Assembly: GCF_900636825.1 (NCBI RefSeq)
Contig: NZ_LR134318.1
Coordinates: 3,071,501-3,135,500, forward strand
Source: Pseudomonas fluorescens
GTDB taxonomy: Bacteria > Pseudomonadota > Gammaproteobacteria > Pseudomonadales > Pseudomonadaceae
Direction: 5' to 3'
DNA: 64,000 bases
Shown: positions 26,124 to 35,045 of the stretch, one piece after another
Numbering within the stretch: position 1 is the stretch's first letter
Layout of the letters: the number at the start of each line of letters is the position of its first letter
The notes under the pieces: model-generated
Databases searched by the model: none
What the model saw: only the letters and a program-made list of their open reading frames with translations
Told to the model about the DNA's origin: nothing
Position numbers and translations under genes: made by a program

Positions 26124-27358
26124 ACCGCGCCCTCCACGACATCGGCGAAACGTTTGCCGCTGACCTTCAATCGCTGGAGCAGACCGGCTGCGCGCCAGTG
26201 CTCGCCGAACATGCCCTGCAAGTGTTCCAGCCCAGCGACCATCTGGCTTATGCCCTGCTCATCCGCCCAGTGCATAGGCCCTCCGGTTTGCGCCGGAAAA
26301 CCATAGCCGTTGAGCCAGACCTGATCGATGTCATGGCTGCTGGCAGCAATGCCTTCTTCGAGAATTTTTGCCCCTTCATTGATCAGCGCGAGGAGACAGC
26401 GCTGCAGAATTTCCTGCGCGTCGATTTCACGGCGACGATAGCCCAGACCCTGAGACACCTCGAGCACCAGGTTATCTACCAGCGGATCATGCTCGGCCAC
26501 GCGGCTACCTGCTGCATAGCGGTAATAACCCTGGCCGGTCTTCTGGCCGAGACGGCCGAGATCGCACAAGGCGTTGTCGATCCTGACCAAGGGATCATCC
26601 ATGCCCTGCCCTGCCAATTGTCGGGCGCGCCATTCCAGATCAATGCCGACCACGTCATACATGCGGAACGGACCCATGGCAAAGCCGAATTGCTGCAACG
26701 CGTCGTCCACCTGCTGCGGCATCGCTCCTTCAAGGAGCAGTTTGCGCGCTTCGGCCACATAGCTGCGCAGCATCCGGTTGCCAATGAAACCGGGGCAGTT
26801 GCCCGCCACCACCGCCACCTTGCCAGCGCGCTGAGCAAGTAACAGCGCGGCGTCCAGCACGTCGCGGCTCGTGGCGTTGCCGCGGACGATTTCCAACAGT
26901 TTCATGATGTGGGCCGGGCTGAAAAAATGCAGACCCAGCACCTGTTGCGCACGTTTGGTCACTGCGGCGATGGCGTCGATGTCCAGTGCCGAGGTGTTGC
27001 TGGCCAGGATCGCCTGCGGCTTGAGGTGCGAATCCAGCGCGCGGAAGATTTCCTGCTTGAGCTCCAGGCTTTCATACACCGCTTCGATGACCAGATCCGC
27101 CTCAGCGAGGTCAGCGTAACTTTGCACAGGACGTACCCGCGCCAGATGGGCGTCTGCCTCCTCCTGAGTGATGCGCTGTTTGCCAACCTGCTGTGCCCAG
27201 GTCTGTTCAATCATGGTCAAGCCAGCATCCAATGTCGGGGCATTGCTTTCCAGCCATAGCACTGGGAATCCGGCGCTGGCCAGACTGACGACAATGCCTC
27301 GGCCCATGGTGCCGGCGCCGATCACGGCGACCTGCTGAATATCGAAAGGGGTGCTCAC
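26120..27358 (-). CDS. 3-hydroxyacyl-CoA dehydrogenase
   Basis: 412 aa from a GTG start. Rossmann fold VAVIGAGTMGRGI (about 9-21), SNTSALDI, and the HFFSPAHIMKLLEIVRG segment; two copies of the C-terminal 3HCDH domain. GTG at 27358 is preferred: it has an AGGAG site 6-7 nt upstream and starts just before the NAD fold, while the longer frame reads through the LysR promoter. Unlike FadB it lacks an enoyl-CoA hydratase domain. First gene of the leftward beta-oxidation operon. Confidence 0.88.
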   Translation of the reverse strand: MSTPFDIQQVAVIGAGTMGRGIVVSLASAGFPVLWLESNAPTLDAGLTMIEQTWAQQVGKQRITQEEADAHLARVRPVQSYADLAEADLVIEAVYESLELKQEIFRALDSHLKPQAILASNTSALDIDAIAAVTKRAQQVLGLHFFSPAHIMKLLEIVRGNATSRDVLDAALLLAQRAGKVAVVAGNCPGFIGNRMLRSYVAEARKLLLEGAMPQQVDDALQQFGFAMGPFRMYDVVGIDLEWRARQLAGQGMDDPLVRIDNALCDLGRLGQKTGQGYYRYAAGSRVAEHDPLVDNLVLEVSQGLGYRRREIDAQEILQRCLLALINEGAKILEEGIAASSHDIDQVWLNGYGFPAQTGGPMHWADEQGISQMVAGLEHLQGMFGEHWRAAGLLQRLKVSGKRFADVVEGAV

Positions 27359-27438
27359 ACGCGGCGCTCCTGCATCGGTAGGAAATAACAGCCGCCACCG
27401 TAAGCAGGCTTCCAGTATTTTTGAAATTTCATTTTCAT

Positions 27439-27458
27439 ATGCCATATATTTGCGGCAT
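27439..27458 (+). promoter_or_regulatory. Inverted repeat over the LysR start
   Basis: Arms ATGCC and GGCAT around 10 bp, the right arm overlapping the ATG at 27457. It lies within a larger AT-rich block flanked by TTGAAAT (27421) and ATTTCAA. Candidate LysR site controlling the divergent dehydrogenase operon and the regulator itself. Confidence 0.4.
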
Positions 27459-28356
27459 GAATATTTCAAATTTTGATCTGAATCTGCTGCGTATCTTCGA
27501 CATGCTGTTGCGTGAGCAGAATGTTTCGCGCGCGGCCGAGCGTCTGGCGCTGACTCAGCCCACCGTCAGCAATGCCCTGGCGCGTTTGCGCGACGCATTG
27601 GACGATCCGCTGCTGGTGCGCGTTGGTCGCCGCATGTGTCCGACGCCTCGAGCGTTGGCCCTGGAAGGACCGATTCGCGCGGCGTTGCAGCAGATCGAAC
27701 AAAGCCTGGCCACGGGCGATGCGTTCGACCCGGCACTCAGCCATCGACAGCTGCGGATCGCGCTCACCGACTATGTCGAACAGTTGTGCATGCCGTCATT
27801 GCTGGCCCGCTTGCAGACCCAGGCGCCGCACTTGCGCATCGATGTCGTCCACTTGACGGCGAGCCTGCCGGCGGAGGCGCTGGACCGTAGCGAACTGGAC
27901 ATGGTGCTGGGCCGTTTTGATCACGTACCGGCACGTTTTACCCGGCTGCGCTGGCGCAGCGAAACGTTGCGAGTGGCGATGCGTCAGGGGCATCCGCAGT
28001 CAGGCGCGGGCCTGGACCTGCAGAGTTTTCTGCAACTGCGCCACGTCTGGGTAAATGGTGGCCAGACGCGAGGCATGATTGATCAATGGCTGGCCGAACA
28101 GAATCTGGTGCGGCAGATCGTCTATACCACGCCCAATTACTTGCAGGCCGCGCACCTCGTGGCCGCTACCGACCTGTGCACGGTATTGCCGACCCAACTG
28201 GCGCAACAGTTCGCCAGGCTACTGCCTTTGGACTTGCTGGAACTGCCATTCGCATTGCCGCCCTTCGAGCTTGATCTGGTTTACCTGACGCATCGCCAAC
28301 ACGATCCTGCATTAGCCTGGCTGGCTGTACAGATCCTGGCGATTGCACCGGACTGA
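27457..28356 (+). CDS. LysR-type regulator
   Basis: 299 aa, HTH in RAAERLALTQPTVSNALARLR (about 27-47), substrate-binding domain to the C terminus. Start at MNISNFDLNLL by family alignment; no clear Shine-Dalgarno is seen, and in-frame ATG at 27439 is an alternative. It is divergent from the beta-oxidation operon and 100 bp upstream of the alkylsulfatase gene, so it may control either or both, like SdsB1 with SdsA1. Confidence 0.88.
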   Translation: MNISNFDLNLLRIFDMLLREQNVSRAAERLALTQPTVSNALARLRDALDDPLLVRVGRRMCPTPRALALEGPIRAALQQIEQSLATGDAFDPALSHRQLRIALTDYVEQLCMPSLLARLQTQAPHLRIDVVHLTASLPAEALDRSELDMVLGRFDHVPARFTRLRWRSETLRVAMRQGHPQSGAGLDLQSFLQLRHVWVNGGQTRGMIDQWLAEQNLVRQIVYTTPNYLQAAHLVAATDLCTVLPTQLAQQFARLLPLDLLELPFALPPFELDLVYLTHRQHDPALAWLAVQILAIAPD

Positions 28357-28435
28357 GCCATCAAAAAACACGATGGCCACCATGCCGCTCTGGTATTGGC
28401 TGCGGCCAGGCCCTCTCCCTAAAGTGGATCGCCCA

Positions 28436-28446
28436 AACAATAACAA
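28436..28446 (+). promoter_or_regulatory. Crc/Hfq-type CA motif at the alkylsulfatase start
   Basis: AACAATAACAA contains two overlapping full AAnAAnAA matches and runs into the AAGGAC ribosome binding site of the alkylsulfatase gene (ATG at 28457). Confidence 0.55.
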
Positions 28447-28456
28447 GGACTTCTCC

Positions 28457-30418
28457 ATGCGTTTTCCACCGACGTTGCTTTCACTTGCCTTGTTGGCACC
28501 GCTGATGAGTTCTGCCGCCACGCCGGCTAAAGATGCGACGGCGATCACGCTGCAGAGCAATCAACAATGGTTGCAGCGTTTGCCCTTCGCCGACCGCGGC
28601 GATTTCGAAGCGGCGCAGCGCGGTCTGATCGAGCGGTATGAGGGTGTGGTCAGCAATGCGCACGGCAAGACCGTCTGGGACCTGAATCAGTACGCATTCC
28701 TCAACCAGACCAACGCACCCGGCACCGTCAACCCGAGTCTGTGGCGCATCGCGCAGCTCAATACCATTGCCGGTCTGTTCAAAGTCACTGACGGTATTTA
28801 TCAGATTCGTGGCCTGGACCTGGCCAATATGACCATCGTCGAAGGCGACAATGGCTTGATCGTGCTCGACCCGCTGCTGTCGGTGGAAACCGCTAAAGCC
28901 GGCCTTGAGCTGTACTTCAAAAATCGCCCGCGCAAGCCCGTGACCACCGTGATCTACACGCACCCGCACGTTGACCATTTCGGCGGTGTACGCGGGATCA
29001 TCGACGAAGCGGATGTCACTGCGGGCAAGGTCCAGGTGATTGCACCGCAAGGTTTTTTCGAGCACGCCATCGGAGAGAATGTGTTGGCCGGGCCGGCAAT
29101 GAAACGTCGCGCTCAATACATGTACGGCGCACCGTTGCCGCGCAGCGAGCGCGGCCAGGTAGATGCCGGGCTGGGCAAGGGTATTCCGGCCAACGCAACC
29201 GTCAGCTTGATCGCCCCCACCAGAGAGATCAGCCAGCCGCTTGAGCGCTTGACCCTTGAGGGTATCGAGGTCGAATTCCAACTCACCCCCGGCACCGAGG
29301 CGCCGGCGGAAATGAACATTTATTTCCCGCGATTCAAGGCGCTGTGCATGGCCGAAAATGCCACTCATGTGCAGCACAATGTGCTCACCTTGCGCGGCGC
29401 GCTGGTGCGCGATCCGAAGATCTGGGCGCATTACCTGGATCAGTCGCTGCTGCGCTACGGCAATCAGGCCGAGGTGGTTTTTGCCCAGCATCACTGGCCG
29501 ACCTGGGGCGGTGCGCAGATACGCGAATATCTGGCTGACCAGCGCGACATGTATGCATTCATCGACAGCCAGACCCTGCGACTGATCAATCAGGGACTGA
29601 CGCCCATGGAGATTGCCGACACCTTGAGTTCGCTGCCGCCCCGCTTGGCGAACAAGTGGTACAGCCGCGACTATTACGGCTCGTTGAGCCACAACGTGCG
29701 TGCGGTGTATCAGCGCTACATGGGTTTCTACGACGGCAATCCGGCGAACCTCAATCCACTGCCGCCGCAGGCCGCGGGCAAGCGTTACGTAGCGGCGATG
29801 GGCGGTGCCGAGCAGCTCTTGAAGCAGGCGCGCAAAGCCTTCGACGAAGGCGATTATCGCTGGGTCGCGCAACTGACCAATCATTTGGTCTTCGCCGAGC
29901 CGGACAATGCCGATGCACGCAACCTGCAGGCCGATGCGCTGGAACAGCTGGGCTATCAGAGCGAGAACGCGACGTGGCGCAACGCCTACCTCAGCGGCGC
30001 TCAGGAATTGCGCGACGGCGTTTCGGCTGCAACCGGCGGCGGCGGAAATGCCGACGATATGGTGCGGGCGCTGACCCCTGCAATGTTCTTCGATTACCTG
30101 GGCGTTCGGGTTGACGCGCTAAAAGCCGCCGACAATGACTTGACCATCAACTGGCGCTTCACCGATCTGAACGAGGATTACGCCCTGACCTTGCGCAACG
30201 GTGTCCTTACTCACCGCGACTTGACCCGGCATGACCAAGCCGACGTGAATATCAGCATGAACAAGTCGACGCTGGATCGCATCGCGCTGAAACAGACTGG
30301 CTTTTTGAAGGAGGCAACGGTGGGCGATATCACGATCGCCGGTGAGCGCGTGAAATTTCTACGCTTCATGGGTGGACTTGAGGAAGTGGACGGACGCTTC
30401 AATATCGTCACGCCCTGA
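28457..30418 (+). CDS. SdsA-type alkylsulfatase, metallo-beta-lactamase fold
   Basis: 653 aa with signal peptide (about 1-20). Zinc site THPHVDHFGG gives H169, H171, D173 and H174, the numbering I recall for SdsA1 of P. aeruginosa. The family segments AENATHVQHNVLTLRG and the C-terminal SCP2-like domain (about 530-653) are present. Such enzymes hydrolyse primary alkyl sulfates (for example dodecyl sulfate) to alcohol and sulfate in the periplasm. ATG at 28457 has an AAGGAC site. The alcohol could feed the iron alcohol dehydrogenase encoded nearby (inference). Confidence 0.9.
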   Translation: MRFPPTLLSLALLAPLMSSAATPAKDATAITLQSNQQWLQRLPFADRGDFEAAQRGLIERYEGVVSNAHGKTVWDLNQYAFLNQTNAPGTVNPSLWRIAQLNTIAGLFKVTDGIYQIRGLDLANMTIVEGDNGLIVLDPLLSVETAKAGLELYFKNRPRKPVTTVIYTHPHVDHFGGVRGIIDEADVTAGKVQVIAPQGFFEHAIGENVLAGPAMKRRAQYMYGAPLPRSERGQVDAGLGKGIPANATVSLIAPTREISQPLERLTLEGIEVEFQLTPGTEAPAEMNIYFPRFKALCMAENATHVQHNVLTLRGALVRDPKIWAHYLDQSLLRYGNQAEVVFAQHHWPTWGGAQIREYLADQRDMYAFIDSQTLRLINQGLTPMEIADTLSSLPPRLANKWYSRDYYGSLSHNVRAVYQRYMGFYDGNPANLNPLPPQAAGKRYVAAMGGAEQLLKQARKAFDEGDYRWVAQLTNHLVFAEPDNADARNLQADALEQLGYQSENATWRNAYLSGAQELRDGVSAATGGGGNADDMVRALTPAMFFDYLGVRVDALKAADNDLTINWRFTDLNEDYALTLRNGVLTHRDLTRHDQADVNISMNKSTLDRIALKQTGFLKEATVGDITIAGERVKFLRFMGGLEEVDGRFNIVTP

Positions 30419-30431
30419 ACGTGGGCGGCGC

Positions 30432-30725
30432 TCAGGCGCCGCTTTGCAGCTCGATCATGGCGATCAACGCCAGCAAACAGACGCTCGCGCCCAACGCCAG
30501 AATCGCCACGGGCGCCGGCGATGCCTGCTCCATGCGCAGCATCGCCAATCCCTGGCGGTAGCGGCGCCCTTGCCTGGCGAGCAACCCAAGGGCGGCGACA
30601 ACGCCCATCCCCAGCGACAGCCACGCACCCACTCGCCCCGCCAGAACCAGCACTACCAGCAACGCGACCAAGGTCCGTCGCCACGCCAATTCTGTCCGCT
30701 CCGCCTGCAGCCCCGGATCACCCAT
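30432..30725 (-). CDS. DUF202 membrane protein (second of pair)
   Basis: 97 aa with three TM segments. ERTELAWRRTLVALL at the N terminus is the DUF202/YidH hallmark. ATG at 30725 overlaps the preceding DUF202 gene by 8 nt. Function of the family is unknown. Confidence 0.82.
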   Translation of the reverse strand: MGDPGLQAERTELAWRRTLVALLVVLVLAGRVGAWLSLGMGVVAALGLLARQGRRYRQGLAMLRMEQASPAPVAILALGASVCLLALIAMIELQSGA

Positions 30726-31104
30726 GCCAGCGGGGCCACAGCGCAGTGCCAATCAACATCACCGCCGTTACGCAAGCCATCGCCAACAAAGGCGCGAGCG
30801 CCGGCAATGGCAGCGGCCGACGCTGGCGCAACGCACGCTCCACCCTCAGCCAGCGCACGCAGGCACCGGCGCTGATCAACTGACTCAACACCAACAGGGT
30901 GATGGCTACGGCCATGCGCAAACCGGGCTCGAAGACCTGTGCGGCGAAGGCCTCAATGGCAATTGCACCGCCCAGTAACGCCAGTGACGTGCGAATCCAG
31001 GCGAGAAAGGTTCGTTCATTGGCCAGCGTAAATCGCGGATCGGGCGCCTCGCCGCCGCCCAGCAGGATTTCAGTCCAAGTGCGGCGCTCAGTATTCAGCG
31101 CCAT
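30718..31104 (-). CDS. DUF202 membrane protein (first of pair)
   Basis: 128 aa; DUF202 signature NERTFLAWIRTSLALLGGAIAIE (about 28-50) and three TM segments. Its start overlaps the DUF1329 gene stop (TGATG), so it is cotranslated with it. The tandem pair resembles yidH/yidG arrangements in enterobacteria. Confidence 0.85.
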   Translation of the reverse strand: MALNTERRTWTEILLGGGEAPDPRFTLANERTFLAWIRTSLALLGGAIAIEAFAAQVFEPGLRMAVAITLLVLSQLISAGACVRWLRVERALRQRRPLPLPALAPLLAMACVTAVMLIGTALWPRWHG

Positions 31105-32471
31105 CAGCGCACACCAAAGCTGCGCAATGCGCCGGGCGAAAAGTACGAGAGACTGGTCGGCACGTTGAAGGCGTAGGGGTTGCGTTGCTCGTTTATCAGG
31201 CCGGAGACGTGATATCGGCCACTTTTCAGGTCGTAGGTCACTTCCATCGCATTCACCGCCGCCTCACCGCTGGCGTGGTAAAAACTGTGCGCTTCGGAGG
31301 TGCGCCATAACGCGCCTCGCTGGTCATAGACATCGGCCTCGAGAATGGCCCAGGTGTCTTCGTCGATGTAGTAATGACGTTTGCCGTAGATGTGCTGGGC
31401 TCCCGGCTTCAACGTCGCAACCACTTCCCACACACGGTGCAGTTCATAGCGGGTGGGGACAGGGTTGACGTGGCCCGGCTTGATCAATTCGCTGTAGCGC
31501 AATCGGGGCGAGGCCAGGCGATAGCTGTTATACGGCACGTGAAGCAATTTCTTGCCCACCAGTTGCCAGTCGTATCGATCCGGTGCGCCATTGAACATGT
31601 CGCGACTGTCCGCCGTGCGCAGGCCTGCCGTCCCCGGCCCGGCGGTGTCATAAGCGATGCCCGGCGCGCGCCGCACTCGACGCTGGCTGGAGCTGTAGAC
31701 CCACGACAATCGCGGTTCGGCGACCTGGTCCAGTGTCTCGTGCACCACCATCGCATCCCCAGCGAGCCGCGATGGCGCGGTCATTCGGTGGGTAAAATAG
31801 TAGAGAACATTGTCGGCAGCAGCGCCCGGCAACCCGTCAGGTCGAGCGAATTCCTGGCGCGCGCTCATCAGGGTAAATCGACCGTTGCCCTGCGGCGTGG
31901 CGCTGTCGGAGACAACGCTGTAACTGGCATTGCGGTTGCGGGTCAGGTGGTTCCAGATCACTTCCAGGCCATTTTCAGGCAGAGGAAAGGCAACCGCTCC
32001 GGCGAAATCTCGCAGACCGTTGCCCTGGTCGTCGAGCTGCGCGTGCGTGGCGTTGCGTGCGGCGGATGCGGCGAGGTGCGCGGGTATGGCGACGCTGCGA
32101 TGGGTGGGGTAGACAGGCAGCTTCATCGTCTCTGGAAAACGCTTGAGCAAAGCGATCTGCCCGGCTGACAGCTGATCTTCGTACTGGCGGTAATTCTGTG
32201 CGGTTATCTCGTACAGCGGTCGTTCATCACCGTAAGGATCGACCGGCGTACCGTTGCTTTCCAGTCGCTGTTGCGCGGTTGTGAGCCCGCCTTGCCATGC
32301 CGGGATTCGCCCGTCGGGAGTGGCGTCGCGCTCGGCGCCGATCGGCGTCAGGTTCTGCGGTAATTCACTGGCGGCGAGCGCTCCTGCCGCCCACGGTATT
32401 GCCAGCAACACACAGCATGACAACGGAATAAACGACGACTGAATAAAACCTCTGGTACGTGCTGGCATCAC
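31104..32471 (-). CDS. DUF1329 protein, exported (second copy)
   Basis: 455 aa with signal peptide (about 1-33). Family hallmark LTPIGAERDATPDGRIPAWQGG (about 41-62) and the C-terminal YFSPGALRSFGVR, mirrored by the first copy. Start is GTG at 32471 (or the ATG one codon later), after AAGAGGTTAAGA. The leader is almost identical to that of the DUF1302 gene at 38106, so the two separated genes probably act and are regulated together. It is cotranscribed with the two DUF202 genes. Confidence 0.88.
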   Translation of the reverse strand: MMPARTRGFIQSSFIPLSCCVLLAIPWAAGALAASELPQNLTPIGAERDATPDGRIPAWQGGLTTAQQRLESNGTPVDPYGDERPLYEITAQNYRQYEDQLSAGQIALLKRFPETMKLPVYPTHRSVAIPAHLAASAARNATHAQLDDQGNGLRDFAGAVAFPLPENGLEVIWNHLTRNRNASYSVVSDSATPQGNGRFTLMSARQEFARPDGLPGAAADNVLYYFTHRMTAPSRLAGDAMVVHETLDQVAEPRLSWVYSSSQRRVRRAPGIAYDTAGPGTAGLRTADSRDMFNGAPDRYDWQLVGKKLLHVPYNSYRLASPRLRYSELIKPGHVNPVPTRYELHRVWEVVATLKPGAQHIYGKRHYYIDEDTWAILEADVYDQRGALWRTSEAHSFYHASGEAAVNAMEVTYDLKSGRYHVSGLINEQRNPYAFNVPTSLSYFSPGALRSFGVR

Positions 32472-32504
32472 TCTTAACCTCTTATTGTGTTTATCAGAGA
32501 GTGA
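32468..32504 (-). promoter_or_regulatory. Conserved leader hairpin over the DUF1329 start
   Basis: On the minus strand a 37-nt segment begins TCACTCT and ends AGAGTGA, perfect 7-nt complementary arms. It encloses AATAAGAGG (ribosome binding site plus a 7/8 CA motif, 32479-32486), and the right arm contains the GTG start. The same element with the same length precedes the DUF1302 gene (38073-38109). Confidence 0.55.
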
Positions 32505-32594
32505 ACATGTGCAGTGGTCCCGCCAGACGACGAAGCGGCTGGCAGGATGATGCGCGAAAACAATTTTTAGCGCCGGTCAGATAGCCTCTGGGTG

Positions 32595-32610
32595 AGTATC
32601 AATGGATACT
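32595..32610. promoter_or_regulatory. Inverted repeat in the DUF1329/LysR divergent region
   Basis: Perfect AGTATC and GATACT arms around 4 bp, flanked on both sides by GCCTCTGGG or CCCTCTGGG. Its place between divergent genes suggests a LysR operator. Confidence 0.4.
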
Positions 32611-32687
32611 AAGTAGCCCTCTGGGCCTCGACAAATAGCGTCTTCAGATAGTTGCCATAGCACTTCGGCATAGCCAGAGATTTGCCC

Positions 32688-33641
32688 ATGACTTTGAAAC
32701 AGCTGCGTTACCTCGTCGCGATTGCAGAAGCTGGAAGCTTCTCCAATGCTGCACGCCGGGCGTTCATCGCTCAGCCTGCCCTGAGCCGTCAGATCGGTTT
32801 ATTGGAAAGCGAACTGGAAATGCAGTTACTCGCCCGTCAGCACGACGGCATCGAACTGACCGATGCCGGACGACAGTTATACGAAGTGGCGCGCTCGGTG
32901 ATTCAGAAGCTCGATTCGGTGAAAGACGAACTCAAATCCAGTCGGGGCAATCCCATGGGCCATGTCGCGATTTCCATTCCGGCAACCGCTTCGTCGCTGT
33001 TGTTGCCGACGATCATCACGCAAGCGCAGGCGAAATTTCCGGGGATCAAGCTGACGATATGGGATGGCCTCAGTCGCGAAGGCGGCCAGGCGATCGAGCT
33101 GGGCAAAGTGGATTTTGGCGTTGTGCCGAACGCTGAGGAACTGGAACACGTCATCGCCGAACCGGTCTTCACCGAGGACCTGTATTGGGTAGGCACACCG
33201 GTGCATGAGGCTGATCACTCGTCCATCACGCTGGCTGAAGCGGCCGCGACCCGGCTGGTGATGCCGCCGCGCGCCCTGCATCTGCGGCGTCGGATCGAGC
33301 AGGCAGCGATGGAAACCGGGGTGACCCTCGATTCAAGCTACGAGCAGCAGTCTGCGCCTGGCATCAGCAGCCTGGTGCGCGCCGGGTTGGCGGCGACCAT
33401 CAGCAACTGGCCGCCGCTGACTGAATTGCTGGAGCCGATATCGGCCCGGCTGATCGTCGAGCCGCGAATCACCCGCACGATTTCCCTGGCCTATTCGCAG
33501 CACAAGCCACTGTCGTTTGCGGCCACCTGCATGCGCGATCTTGTCCGCGGCGTTCTGGTCGAGGCCGTCGTCGACGACCGATGGAAAGGCAGTTTGATCG
33601 AGCGTGCGCCCGAAGAAACCTTGAGCGCGCTCGATCACTGA
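32688..33641 (+). CDS. LysR-type regulator, Nac/CysB-like branch
   Basis: 317 aa. MTLKQLRYLVAIAEAGSFSNAAR with HTH to about residue 60, then effector domain. ATG at 32688 chosen; a TTG two codons upstream is possible. The N terminus and IPATASSLLLPTI segment differ from the NodD branch seen elsewhere in the window. Divergent from the DUF1329 gene and convergent with the MFS gene; likely regulator of the second DUF1329/DUF1302 catabolic block. Confidence 0.88.
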   Translation: MTLKQLRYLVAIAEAGSFSNAARRAFIAQPALSRQIGLLESELEMQLLARQHDGIELTDAGRQLYEVARSVIQKLDSVKDELKSSRGNPMGHVAISIPATASSLLLPTIITQAQAKFPGIKLTIWDGLSREGGQAIELGKVDFGVVPNAEELEHVIAEPVFTEDLYWVGTPVHEADHSSITLAEAAATRLVMPPRALHLRRRIEQAAMETGVTLDSSYEQQSAPGISSLVRAGLAATISNWPPLTELLEPISARLIVEPRITRTISLAYSQHKPLSFAATCMRDLVRGVLVEAVVDDRWKGSLIERAPEETLSALDH

Positions 33642-33678
33642 GGGCGCCGCAACGGTGGGCCGTGCAGCGCCGCACAGT

Positions 33679-34977
33679 TCAATTGACGCGCGGCAATGCG
33701 ATACCTTTCACCTCGTTCAGGCGCTGGCGGGTTTTCTGCGGATCCATCCAGAACAAACCGATCAGCCCGGCAATGATCAGCACTGCGCCACAGACTAGAA
33801 ACCCTTCACCGTAACCTGCCGGATGCTCGGCCCCCGCACCCTGCACGAGGATGCCGGTGACCACCGGCGCCGACAAACCAGCGAGCGAGGCAATGCCGTT
33901 GCCGATCGCCAGAATGCCCGCACGTTGGCTGCCGGGCGTGAACTCGGCAAGCATGGCCGGCCCTACCGAATACATCACCAGCGCCAAGCCACCGCTGAAC
34001 GTCAGGCTGACGATTCGCTCCAGGCTCGACAGTCCCGGCAGAAACAGCGCTGCGCTGAGCAGGCCACTGGCAATCAGGCAAAACGAAACGAATGCTCCAC
34101 GCGACCAGCGCGTTGCAATCCCGCCGCGAAGCATGCGCTGCGACAGCCAGGCCATGAACAGACTCAGCGGAGTGGTCACCACCACGAACAGCACGAACAC
34201 CCGGCCCGTCATGATGGGGTCGATGCCGAGCCCGTTTTCCAGATAGCTCGGCACCCAGGTCAGGGTCAGTGCCAACGACCAATTGGCGGCGAAATGGCAC
34301 AGGTAATTGCTCAGCACCGTGCTGTCCGTGAGCAAGCGACGATACGGCACGCGCTCGTCGTCCTGCTTCAACTGGCCGGGACGGATGCGATCGAGCGTAC
34401 CCTCGCGACCCAGCAGCCACCACAGCACGCACCAGACTGCGCCGATGACGGCCAGAACAATGAAGTTCATTCGCCAGCCGTAATGCACGCTGATCCAGGG
34501 GATCATTGCGCCCGCAACCAACAACCCCAAGGCGCTGCCGGTATGCAACAGCGCGACCGGAAGGTTGCGACGGTCATTGGGAAACCATTTGTACAAGGCG
34601 TGGGTAGCGACTGGCGAGGCCGGACCTTCGCCGATGCCCAACAGCACCCGGCAGGCAATGATCGCCCAGAGCGAAGAGACGAAGAGCATCGGCAGTTGCA
34701 CGACCGCCCAGAATGCGCCCATCCCCAACAGCAACGTGCGTGTGGGACGGCGGTTAGCCACGAAGCCGCCGATGACCGCGGAAATCGCAAAGAACCAGTG
34801 CAACGCGCCCCCTACCAGGCCGAACTCGGTCGGGGTCAGGCCGAGCTCTTTGGACATCGGCACCGCCACCAGGCCGATGACCACTTTGTCGAGGAAGTTC
34901 ACCAGCATCAGCAGTGCCAGCAATACAGCAATCATCCAGGCGGTGCCCAGACGTGCGGGTGTGTCAGTGTGAGTCAT
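33679..34977 (-). CDS. MFS transporter, ACS (anion:cation symporter) type
   Basis: 432 aa, 12 TMs. NFLDKVVIGLVAVPMSKELGL near TM1 and GIGEGPASPVATHALYKWFPNDRR near TM4 are typical of the anion:cation symporter family that takes up organic acids. ATG at 34977 has a GAGAGACGACC site preceded by a CA motif. It lies downstream of the acyl-CoA dehydrogenase and CoA ligase genes on the same strand (68 nt gap), consistent with import of the acid that the ligase activates. Confidence 0.88.
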   Translation of the reverse strand: MTHTDTPARLGTAWMIAVLLALLMLVNFLDKVVIGLVAVPMSKELGLTPTEFGLVGGALHWFFAISAVIGGFVANRRPTRTLLLGMGAFWAVVQLPMLFVSSLWAIIACRVLLGIGEGPASPVATHALYKWFPNDRRNLPVALLHTGSALGLLVAGAMIPWISVHYGWRMNFIVLAVIGAVWCVLWWLLGREGTLDRIRPGQLKQDDERVPYRRLLTDSTVLSNYLCHFAANWSLALTLTWVPSYLENGLGIDPIMTGRVFVLFVVVTTPLSLFMAWLSQRMLRGGIATRWSRGAFVSFCLIASGLLSAALFLPGLSSLERIVSLTFSGGLALVMYSVGPAMLAEFTPGSQRAGILAIGNGIASLAGLSAPVVTGILVQGAGAEHPAGYGEGFLVCGAVLIIAGLIGLFWMDPQKTRQRLNEVKGIALPRVN

Positions 34978-34989
34978 GGTCGTCTCTCG

Positions 34990-35000
34990 TTATTGTTCTT
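34990..35000 (-). promoter_or_regulatory. Crc/Hfq-type CA motif at the MFS start
   Basis: Minus-strand AAGAACAATAA contains two overlapping AAnAAnAA matches just upstream of the MFS ribosome binding site. Confidence 0.5.
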
Positions 35001-35045
35001 GTCAGAGCGTCCGGCCCTGCACGACCGGACGTGCGGCATGCGCTG

